A DNA stretch of 7,187 nucleotides, taken from NCBI GenBank assembly GCA_900550815.1, contig URTW01000103.1, positions 1 through 7,187 of the forward strand, written 5' to 3'. How positions within the stretch are numbered: the stretch's first letter is position 1; every line of letters begins with the position of its first letter. The notes below the pieces were generated by a model. That model was given only the letters and a program-made list of their open reading frames with translations. It was not told where the DNA came from and made no database searches. Made by a program: the position numbers and the translations under genes. The stretch comes from an uncultured Collinsella sp. GTDB lineage: Bacteria; Actinomycetota; Coriobacteriia; Coriobacteriales; Coriobacteriaceae. Below are positions 1 to 5,273 of this stretch, piece by piece.

Positions 1-165
1 AGCAGATGCCGCCACTGGGGTATGGCCAGCAGTTCCCGCAGCAGTACCAGCAGGGATATCAGCAGCCGTACCAGCAGATGCCGCAGCAGCAGTACAACCC
101 TTGGGCCCAGCAGATGCCTTTGCAGCCTTACCAACAGTGGCCTCAAAGTTTTCAACAGCAAATGC
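1..165 (+). repeat. Degenerate in-frame CAG/CAA glutamine-codon repeat
   Basis: Short imperfect repeats encode the Gln-rich segment of the upstream gene. The 10-mer AGCAGATGCC occurs at 1-10, 73-82 and 109-118, each time encoding a QMP unit. CAGCAG pairs recur between 27 and 113. Such tracts can change length by replication slippage, so they may vary between strains. The window opens inside a unit, so the repeat extends further 5'. Confidence 0.7.
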
Positions 166-461
166 CGCCGATGCAGAGTTCTCAACAACCAGCAGCTCAA
201 ATGATGTATCCTAATGCAGCAAATCAGTATGCGCAGCCACAACCGGACGTGTTCGTAAGCGATCGCGGCAACGCCGCGCTGGGCTATCTGGCGCAAAATC
301 AAGCGTGCGGTGCAACCGATCTGGCGAGGGCGTTTGGAAACTCGGCCCCCACTTGGTCACGCACGCTCAATGACTTGGCGCAGGCCGGCTTGGTCATCAA
401 GCATGGCCAGAAATACCATCTGACCGAACTCGGCGCCGCTCGCGTGCGAGCTCAGGGCTAA
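1..461 (+). CDS. Q-rich low-complexity protein with C-terminal winged-helix domain, 5'-partial
   Basis: I do not recognise this gene as a named family. From the Met at position 6 there are 151 residues. Residues 1-80 are low complexity, with 29 Gln plus many Pro, Tyr and Met, including repeated QQMP and QQY units. Residues 84-149 look like a winged helix-turn-helix of MarR/ArsR type: helix NAALGYLAQNQ, helix ATDLARAFG, a recognition-like helix around SAPTWSRTLNDLAQAG, then a wing VIKHGQKYHLTELG. The Met at 6 is probably not the true start. The codon before it is CAG, so it sits inside another QMP unit, and the frame is open to the window edge. The stop is 15 bp before the dnaA GTG, so the two genes are probably co-transcribed. 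By inference this is a cytoplasmic DNA-binding protein, possibly a regulator or a nucleoid/origin-associated factor. No partner or target can be read from the sequence. Confidence 0.7.
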   Translation, partial: QMPPLGYGQQFPQQYQQGYQQPYQQMPQQQYNPWAQQMPLQPYQQWPQSFQQQMPPMQSSQQPAAQMMYPNAANQYAQPQPDVFVSDRGNAALGYLAQNQACGATDLARAFGNSAPTWSRTLNDLAQAGLVIKHGQKYHLTELGAARVRAQG

Positions 462-466
462 AGAAC

Positions 467-473
467 GGGAGAG
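467..473 (+). promoter_or_regulatory. Ribosome binding site of dnaA
   Basis: The purine run GGGAGAG lies three bases before the GTG at 477, with its GGGAG core five bases away. It supports the GTG start, for which there is no in-frame ATG competitor close by. The site lies wholly in the 15-bp gap after the upstream gene, leaving no room for a separate dnaA promoter there. Any dnaA promoter must lie inside or before that gene. Confidence 0.6.
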
Positions 474-476
474 ACA

Positions 477-2201
477 GTGGACGAGGAAGCAAGCATCATC
501 CTGGGGGATGCCATCGCCTTTTGCCAGCGCGACGGCCAAGATGCACGCCTCATCAACATGCTGGGGCAATCGCGCGCCATAAGCCTGACCGAAGATACGC
601 TCACGATCGAGGCCCCCTCGCGCTTTGCCATCGCGCAGCTCAAAAAGCATCAGCCAACCATTGAGGCCTATCTGGAAGAAATCGCCTTTGCACCGATTGC
701 GCTCGACATCGTGGCACCGCAAGGCGCCGCGACGGAATCCGCTGCCGCGACGGCGCCCGCCACGGCTCCCGCTGCTTCCCCGACGGTGCCGGCCTCCGCA
801 GGCGACGTGCCGATAATCGAGCACCAGCACAGCGATGTTTCCCGTGAAACCATGGCACCGTTGCCGACCGCGGCAGCGACGTCAACGAACGCACCCGTCA
901 CGCACATGCCCATCGCTCACGACGCAGCGGCGGGCGCGGATTCGGGCATTGCAATCAAGAACACGCTCTCGGCCGATGATTTTCGTCGCATGATGAACCA
1001 GATGAAGGGTGGAGCGCCGACTAAACCCACGCAAGCTGCGACCCCCACTTCACCCATGCCAGCACCGACCGTGCCGGCCGAGCAGAATACGGAGGGAGCC
1101 CCGCTCGCCGCGAACTCAAAATTTACCTTTGAGAACTTTGTCTACGGCCCCGAGAACAGCCATGCCTATCGCTCGGCACTCAAGTATGCCGCCCTCGCGG
1201 ACGAGCGCGGCACATGCACATCACTGTTCATCTACGGCAAATCGGGCCTGGGCAAGACCCACCTGTTGCTCGCTATCAAAAACGAGCTCGCCGAGAAGTC
1301 GCCCGAGATCAAGGTCAAGTATGCCAACTCCCAGGCATATCTGGACGACCTGATGACCGAGTTCGACCGCCAAAAGAAGAGCAACGCCCCCATCATGCAG
1401 GCGTACCACGGCGTGGACGTGCTCATCATCGATGACATCCAAAACATCATCGGCAAGCGCGCGAGCGTGGACTACTTTTTCCAGCTCATGGACGAGTTCA
1501 TCCGCAACAACAAGAAGGTCGTCATCGCGGCAGACCGCGCCCCCAAGGACCTGAGCATGGACGAGCGTTTGACCAGCCGCTTCACCGCCGGCATGCTCTG
1601 CCTGGTCGCAGAGCCCAGCTACGAGATGAAATACAAGATCTTGCAGCGCTATTACGAGAACACCATCGTCGCCGCTCCCGAGGCAGGCGACGACTCGCTG
1701 CTGGCAGCCTATGGGGGCGACGGCGGGCACCTGACCGACGAGCACTTTAAACACATGGCAGAGGTGTCGGGCACCAACATTCGCGAACTCGAGAGCTTTT
1801 GCGAGCGCTGCGCCGGCGAGGCGGGCGACCGCGAGCGCGAGGGCGGGGAGCTCACCTTTGACGATATCGACGCCATTGCCAGCCAGTACTTCGACACATC
1901 GGCCAAAAAAATCAACGTCCAGACGGTTCAGTCCGTCATTGAAGAGCAGTACGGCGTGACGCACGAGGAGCTCATCGGCCCGCGACGCAACGCCAATATC
2001 GCCAAGGCACGCCACATTGCCATCTATCTGGCCATCGAGATGTGCGAGATGACGACCACGGCGGTGGGCGCCGAATTTGGCAACCGCAACCACTCGACCG
2101 TCAGCACGAGCTACAAAAAGGTCCAGAAGATGATCCAGGAAGACCGCGCCGTCACCGAAGACCTCAAGTCGCTGCGCGATAAAATTACACTGCGCTCGTA
2201 G
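477..2201 (+). CDS. dnaA: Chromosomal replication initiator protein DnaA
   Basis: DnaA is the AAA+ ATPase that binds DnaA boxes at oriC, melts the origin and recruits helicase. At 574 residues it is longer than E. coli DnaA (467), because of the linker. Domain I is residues 1 to about 83. Domain II, about 84-215, is an Ala/Pro/Thr-rich linker. The AAA+ domain III starts near FTFENFVYGPEN. It contains Walker A GKSGLGKTH (254-262), Walker B LIIDDIQ (Asp319, Asp320), a sensor-1 region at AADRAP (Asp353), and RLTSRF (364-369) with the likely arginine finger Arg368. Domain IV carries the DnaA-box-binding helix-turn-helix, with Arg504 aligning to E. coli Arg399. Two features are odd. The recognition motif is NRNHST (536-541) where E. 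coli has GRDHTT, so Asp433 is replaced by Asn538. There is also an extra Gly/Asp-rich stretch (about 401-418) in the AAA+ lid. The long Domain II resembles that of high-GC actinobacteria. The identity is certain. Confidence 0.98.
   Translation: MDEEASIILGDAIAFCQRDGQDARLINMLGQSRAISLTEDTLTIEAPSRFAIAQLKKHQPTIEAYLEEIAFAPIALDIVAPQGAATESAAATAPATAPAASPTVPASAGDVPIIEHQHSDVSRETMAPLPTAAATSTNAPVTHMPIAHDAAAGADSGIAIKNTLSADDFRRMMNQMKGGAPTKPTQAATPTSPMPAPTVPAEQNTEGAPLAANSKFTFENFVYGPENSHAYRSALKYAALADERGTCTSLFIYGKSGLGKTHLLLAIKNELAEKSPEIKVKYANSQAYLDDLMTEFDRQKKSNAPIMQAYHGVDVLIIDDIQNIIGKRASVDYFFQLMDEFIRNNKKVVIAADRAPKDLSMDERLTSRFTAGMLCLVAEPSYEMKYKILQRYYENTIVAAPEAGDDSLLAAYGGDGGHLTDEHFKHMAEVSGTNIRELESFCERCAGEAGDREREGGELTFDDIDAIASQYFDTSAKKINVQTVQSVIEEQYGVTHEELIGPRRNANIAKARHIAIYLAIEMCEMTTTAVGAEFGNRNHSTVSTSYKKVQKMIQEDRAVTEDLKSLRDKITLRS
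836..851. promoter_or_regulatory. parS: Candidate parS site (ParB-binding centromere) within dnaA
   Basis: The sequence TGTTTCCCGTGAAACC matches the widespread 16-bp parS palindrome TGTTTCACGTGAAACA at 14 of 16 positions. The inner GTTTC and GTGAAAC arms are intact. It lies in the DNA for the flexible DnaA linker and encodes VSRET, using codons (GTT, TCC, CGT, GAA) that are less favoured in this GC-rich gene. That suggests selection at the nucleotide level. By knowledge of ParABS systems, ParB loads at such sites, which cluster near oriC, and directs origin segregation and SMC loading. The two mismatches keep this short of certainty. Confidence 0.7.
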
Positions 2202-2216
2202 GGAAATAGAGACACC

Positions 2217-2225
2217 TGTTGAAAA
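2217..2225 (-). promoter_or_regulatory. DnaA-box-like 9-mer, TTTTCAACA
   Basis: On the minus strand this reads TTTTCAACA, 7 of 9 to the consensus TTATCCACA, with T at position 3 and A at position 6. It lies 15 bp after the dnaA stop, at the left edge of the putative origin. Confidence 0.45.
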
Positions 2226-2280
2226 TTTGTCGAAACCACGGGCATAAGGTGTCTAAAACCCAAACCGCGGTGATGAAAAG

Positions 2281-2289
2281 TTTTGCACA
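2281..2289 (+). promoter_or_regulatory. DnaA-box-like 9-mer, TTTTGCACA
   Basis: TTTTGCACA followed by GG matches TTATCCACA at 7 of 9 positions; the non-permissive change is G for C at position 5. A related plus-strand 9-mer, TGTTGCACA, recurs 34 bp to the right. Confidence 0.5.
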
Positions 2290-2298
2290 GGTTTTGAA

Positions 2299-2307
2299 CG
2301 TGGAAAA
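2299..2307 (-). promoter_or_regulatory. DnaA-box-like 9-mer, TTTTCCACG
   Basis: On the minus strand this reads TTTTCCACG, 7 of 9 to TTATCCACA. It keeps the central TCCAC, which makes it the most classical-looking box in the gap. It sits ten bases to the right of the 2281-2289 box and in the opposite orientation. Confidence 0.5.
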
Positions 2308-2314
2308 CCACCCC

Positions 2315-2323
2315 TGTTGCACA
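2315..2323 (+). promoter_or_regulatory. DnaA-box-like 9-mer, TGTTGCACA
   Basis: TGTTGCACA differs by one base from the box at 2281-2289, and like it is followed within two bases by AGG or GG. It is nearly self-complementary, reading TGTGCAACA on the other strand, so its orientation is ambiguous. It matches TTATCCACA at only 6 of 9 positions and is the weakest candidate. Confidence 0.35.
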
Positions 2324-2371
2324 CAGGTTGCTGTCGATTCTCTTTCTGGGTCTGACCTGCGTCTTTGGGAG

Positions 2372-2380
2372 TAATCAACA
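2372..2380 (+). promoter_or_regulatory. DnaA-box-like 9-mer next to the trios, TAATCAACA
   Basis: TAATCAACA matches TTATCCACA at 7 of 9 positions and shares the ATCAACA/TTCAACA ending with the box at 2217-2225. It lies 12 bp before the DnaA-trio run. This is the arrangement in which a box-bound DnaA feeds a filament onto the unwinding strand. Confidence 0.45.
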
Positions 2381-2392
2381 GTTTCGTCAGTG

Positions 2393-2439
2393 CTATTACT
2401 ATTATTAAGATATTTATATCTATAGAAAGGTATTAAAAG
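2393..2439 (+). other. DNA unwinding element with DnaA-trio run
   Basis: CTA TTA CTA TTA TTA (2393-2407) is five successive trinucleotides. Their complement reads 3'-GAT AAT GAT AAT AAT-5', matching the DnaA-trio pattern 3'-(G/A)A(T/A)-5' described for bacterial basal unwinding systems. The rest, up to the dnaN start, is AT-rich, with 8 G or C in 47 bases against a GC-rich background. It also contains the near-palindrome AGATATTTATATCT (2408-2421). The inferred role is the site where DnaA opens the strands. The dnaN ribosome binding site lies at its right end. Confidence 0.7.
2424..2430 (+). promoter_or_regulatory. Ribosome binding site of dnaN
   Basis: AGAAAGG ends nine bases before the ATG at 2440. 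It is the only purine-rich element near this start, and it lies inside the AT-rich unwinding region. Confidence 0.6.
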
Positions 2440-3543
2440 ATGAAGTTCACCGTCAGCCAGAGCTCGCTCACACAAGCCATCGGCGTCGTTATGAAGGGTG
2501 TCGCTTCGGCATCCACCCTTCCCATCCTGTCGGGCGTGCTCGTCAAGGCGCAAGACGGCATCTTGGAATTCCAGACCTCTAACTACACCATCTCGATCCG
2601 TCATCGCATCGCGGCGCATGTCGAAGAAGAGGGCGAGATGGTTCTCCCCTGTAAGATGCTCTCCAATATCACCAAGACCCTCCCCGATGCCCCGGTCACC
2701 TTTGAGCTGTCCGAGCGCCAGGTGCTGATTGGTTGCGAGAAGAGCTCGTTCCGCCTGAACACGCTCGATGCCAATGACTTCCCCGAGTTTCCGGCCTATG
2801 CCATCGAGAGCGCCGTGGAGCTGCCGACCGATATCTTGTCCGAGATGGTCAGCCGCGTGTGGCGCGTCACCTCAACCGACAAGGCCCGCCCCATCCTGGG
2901 TGGCGTGCACATGAAGGTCGAGAACAACACCGTGCGCCTGGTGGCGACCGATTCCTTCCGCCTGGCCGTGTGCGATACGCAGGTCGAGACCTCGACCCTC
3001 GAGGGCTCCTTTGAACTCAACGTTCCGGCCGACGCCTTTAACGACGCGCTGAACATCATGGCCTGCCAGGCGACCATCATGATCGGGGCTACTGACACCC
3101 AGGTTGTCTTTGAGGCCGGCAACACCACCTACGTGTCTCGCCGCATCGAGGGCGTGTACCCCAACTACAAGCAGCTCATCCCCGATTCGTGCGTGACGAG
3201 CGTCAAGATCGACGTCGCCGCCTTTAACGCCGCCCTCAAGCGCGTGGCCGTTATCGCGAGCGCCAACCCCGCTGTCAAGTTCGAGATCGATGTCGAGAAC
3301 GGGCAGATGGGCCTGTCCTCCATTTCCAATGACCAAGACCTTGCGCAGGAGACGATCGATGTCGAGGCCGAGGGCGAGTCGGGTACCATCGCCTTCAACT
3401 ACCACTACATCTTCGGCTGCCTCAATGCCCTGTCCAAGGAGAAGGAGATCACGCTGGAGCTCAAGAGCTACTCGCAGGCGGGCATCTTCAAGTCCTACGA
3501 CAAGATCAACTACCTGTACCTGGTCATGCCGGTCCGCATCTAG
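2440..3543 (+). CDS. dnaN: DNA polymerase III beta subunit (sliding clamp)
   Basis: This encodes the ring-shaped processivity clamp that encircles DNA and tethers DNA polymerase III and other clamp-binding proteins. At 367 residues it has the usual size for three repeated clamp domains. Domain 1 shows the typical LPILSGVLVKA stretch near residue 30. Domain 2 shows RPILGGVHMKVENNTVRLVATDSFRLA (150-176), the most conserved part of the family. GVYPNYKQLIP follows at 238-248, and the C-terminus is YLYLVMPVRI, the family's usual end near the hydrophobic peptide-binding pocket. The ATG start has a ribosome binding site nine bases upstream and matches the family N-terminus (MKFTV). It follows the putative oriC and lies 10 bp before recF. 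No frameshift or missing segment is seen. Confidence 0.98.
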   Translation: MKFTVSQSSLTQAIGVVMKGVASASTLPILSGVLVKAQDGILEFQTSNYTISIRHRIAAHVEEEGEMVLPCKMLSNITKTLPDAPVTFELSERQVLIGCEKSSFRLNTLDANDFPEFPAYAIESAVELPTDILSEMVSRVWRVTSTDKARPILGGVHMKVENNTVRLVATDSFRLAVCDTQVETSTLEGSFELNVPADAFNDALNIMACQATIMIGATDTQVVFEAGNTTYVSRRIEGVYPNYKQLIPDSCVTSVKIDVAAFNAALKRVAVIASANPAVKFEIDVENGQMGLSSISNDQDLAQETIDVEAEGESGTIAFNYHYIFGCLNALSKEKEITLELKSYSQAGIFKSYDKINYLYLVMPVRI

Positions 3544-3553
3544 CAGCCGCCCT

Positions 3554-4660
3554 ATGACCATATTCGCCCGCGATCTTTCCGTCGCGCACTACCGCAGCTT
3601 CGATAGCTATCGCCTTGCTCTGGACGAGGGCGTGACGATACTTGCGGGACCCAACGCGGCGGGAAAGACCAATCTCATAGAGGCGCTGCAGCTGCTGACG
3701 AGCGGCGCCTCGTTTAGGCATCCGACCGCAGCCGAGCTCGTCCATGACGGCGTGGGCTCGTGCAAGGTCGAGCTGAGGCTCGAGGGCGACGGCCGCGTGC
3801 TTGATATGGGATTGAACGCGGAGGACGGTAAGCGCTCGTTTAGCCGCAACGGCAAGAGATGTTCTGCCGCCGGTGTGCGCGGGGTTCTGCCGAGCGTGCT
3901 GTTTTGCCCCGACCATCTGGACATGGTTAAGCGAGGCGCCAGTGTGCGCCGCGCCGCCCTCGATGACTTTGGCATGCAACTGAGCGCACGTTATGCCGAT
4001 CTTGCGAGCACCTATGGACGCTGCGTGACCCAGCGTAACGCCCTGCTCAAGGAGACCTGGTGCTGTCGCGAGATGCTCGGCGCGTGGAACGATTCGATTG
4101 CCCGCGCGGGCTCGGCCCTGCTTGTGCACCGGTTGGCCCTGCTCGACCGGCTGGCGGGCCATGTGCACACTGCCTACGGGCAAGTGGCATCCGGTGAGGC
4201 TGCCAACGTGACCTATACGTCCACGCTGGGGGATTTGCCCCAGGTCGATGATCGCGAAGAGCTGAAGGGCTGGGCGTACGAGCGCATGCTGGCTGCCCTT
4301 GATGAGCACGCCGACGAGGAAATTCGCCGCGGCGTGACGTTGGTGGGACCGCATCGCGACGAGATTGAGTTTACCGTGGCGGGTCGCTCCGCCCGTTCAT
4401 TTGCCAGCCAAGGTCAGCAGCGAACGTTGGTTCTGGCCTGGAAGGTGGCGGAGGTGGCCGTGGCTCGCGATGTCCTGGGCACCGCCCCGTTGCTGCTTTT
4501 GGACGACGTGATGAGCGAACTCGACGGCGAACGCCGCGGTGCTTTTCTGCGGCTGATCGGCGATGATATCCAGACGGTCATAACCACGACCAACCTGGGG
4601 TATTTTACCGATGACCTGCTTGATCGAGCCAAGGTGGTGAGCATGGGTGAGACGTGCTAA
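3554..4660 (+). CDS. recF: DNA replication and repair protein RecF
   Basis: RecF is an SMC/ABC-like ATPase that binds gapped DNA at stalled forks and helps RecO and RecR load RecA. It has 368 residues, the normal length. It shows the N-terminal FARDLSVAHYRSF strand, Walker A GPNAAGKTN (32-40), the ABC-type signature SQGQQR (285-290), and Walker B LLLLDDVMSELD (313-324) with Asp317 and Asp318. The frame is open back into dnaN to 3290. The ATG at 3554 is chosen because homology begins there and it lies 10 bp after the dnaN stop. No clear Shine-Dalgarno precedes it, so translational coupling to dnaN is likely. Its end overlaps dciA by 14 bp. Confidence 0.97.
   Translation: MTIFARDLSVAHYRSFDSYRLALDEGVTILAGPNAAGKTNLIEALQLLTSGASFRHPTAAELVHDGVGSCKVELRLEGDGRVLDMGLNAEDGKRSFSRNGKRCSAAGVRGVLPSVLFCPDHLDMVKRGASVRRAALDDFGMQLSARYADLASTYGRCVTQRNALLKETWCCREMLGAWNDSIARAGSALLVHRLALLDRLAGHVHTAYGQVASGEAANVTYTSTLGDLPQVDDREELKGWAYERMLAALDEHADEEIRRGVTLVGPHRDEIEFTVAGRSARSFASQGQQRTLVLAWKVAEVAVARDVLGTAPLLLLDDVMSELDGERRGAFLRLIGDDIQTVITTTNLGYFTDDLLDRAKVVSMGETC
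4631..4637 (+). promoter_or_regulatory. Ribosome binding site of dciA inside recF
   Basis: AAGGTGG lies nine bases before the GTG at 4647, within the last codons of recF. It supports that start and hence the 14-bp gene overlap. Confidence 0.5.
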
Positions 4661-5210
4661 TTACGAGCGCGAGAGCGAAACGGTTGCCTTCAGTGGATTT
4701 TTGAACGCAGAGCGTCAGCGCATCCTGACGGCCGCGACACCTGAGCGCCGCGCGCAGATGGAGGCTGCCGAGGAGTCGCGCGCGGTCTATCGCGCGTGGA
4801 ACGCGGTGTGCTCGGGCACGCGCGAGGGGCGGCATGTGACGGGCTTGCGCTACCTGCCCGAGTCCAATGAGCTGCTGGTATATCTCGATTCGCCCTCGTG
4901 GACGCAGGAAATGACGCTGTTGCGCGAGATCATTCGCGCGCGCATGGAGCGCGCCGGTGCGCATGTGGACGGTCTGGTGTTCAAAACCACCGCGCCCGGT
5001 CACACGCCGCCCGCCGCCAAGGAGCGCCTGCGCCCGGCGACGACCGAGCGCCCGTCGGCCCCGCACGCCGACCTCAGTGAGGCCGAGCGCACCGAGATTG
5101 AGCGCCAAGTGGCGCCCATCGAAGACAAAAAACTGCGCGAGGCCCTCGAGAATGCCATGAGAGCCAGTGCCGAGTGGGCCAAGGGCGTGCAAAGCAAAAA
5201 AGAGCCTTAA
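4647..5210 (+). CDS. dciA: DciA-family (DUF721) replicative helicase loader/operator
   Basis: This is a DUF721 protein of 187 residues. In bacteria lacking DnaC or DnaI, DciA interacts with the replicative helicase DnaB and is needed for its loading. The diagnostic core is residues 46-115: a helix around YRAWNAV, then strands GLRYLPESNELLVYLDSPSWTQEM, the helix LLREIIRARMERAG, and a strand ending DGLVFKTT. The family's hallmark is a hydrophobic strand followed by S-P-S/A-W, present here at 82-85. A Pro/Ala/Arg-rich linker (116-142) leads to a charged C-terminal helix (143-178). The position between recF and gyrB is the usual actinobacterial one. The GTG start overlaps the recF end by 14 bp. 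A rho-independent terminator follows 26 bp after the stop, so this is the last gene of the dnaN-recF-dciA unit. The family call is strong; the helicase role is by family knowledge. Confidence 0.88.
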   Translation: MRRANYERESETVAFSGFLNAERQRILTAATPERRAQMEAAEESRAVYRAWNAVCSGTREGRHVTGLRYLPESNELLVYLDSPSWTQEMTLLREIIRARMERAGAHVDGLVFKTTAPGHTPPAAKERLRPATTERPSAPHADLSEAERTEIERQVAPIEDKKLREALENAMRASAEWAKGVQSKKEP

Positions 5211-5236
5211 ATCGCATCTGGTGGCCTTGTAGAGCC

Positions 5237-5266
5237 AAATACCCTCGTTCCCGAGGGTATTTTTTT
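5237..5266 (+). terminator. Rho-independent terminator after dciA
   Basis: An 11-bp perfect stem, AAATACCCTCG (5237-5247) with CGAGGGTATTT (5252-5262), encloses a four-base loop TTCC. A run of seven T residues spans 5260-5266. It lies 26 bp after the dciA stop and separates that transcript from gyrB, implying that gyrB has its own promoter between about 5260 and 5305. Confidence 0.92.
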
Positions 5267-5273
5267 ACGATAA

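Larger units (their letters stand above)
2202..2439. other. oriC: Probable chromosomal replication origin (oriC), dnaA-dnaN intergenic region
   Basis: This is the only gap above 110 bp in the window. The region before dnaA is blocked by a gene 15 bp away, which leaves this as the natural origin site. It has a left part (2210-2330) rich in DnaA-box-like 9-mers, a spacer without clear motifs (2331-2370), and an AT-rich right end (2393-2439, 8 G/C of 47). Box-like 9-mers lie at 2217-2225 (-), 2281-2289 (+), 2299-2307 (-), 2315-2323 and 2372-2380 (+). A DnaA-trio run follows the last box. No exact TTATCCACA is present. The gap must also hold the dnaN leader, with or without a promoter. The assignment rests on position and architecture, not on a GC-skew calculation. 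Confidence 0.8.

Noticed and set aside
1221..2093. A 290-codon minus-strand open frame opposite dnaA
   Set aside because: It lies wholly within the conserved AAA+ and DNA-binding regions of dnaA and has no domain features. It is a codon-bias shadow.
2210..2254. Inverted repeat as a dnaA transcription terminator
   Set aside because: The loop is 29 nt, the stem only 8 bp, and there is no downstream T-run.
2393..2423. -10-like hexamers in the AT-rich stretch before dnaN
   Set aside because: AT-rich unwinding DNA yields TATAAT-like strings by chance, and no convincing -35 element sits at proper spacing.
3290..3553. Upstream extension of the recF frame into dnaN
   Set aside because: The extension translates to Arg/Ser/Pro-rich shadow sequence, while RecF homology begins at the ATG at 3554, right after the dnaN stop.
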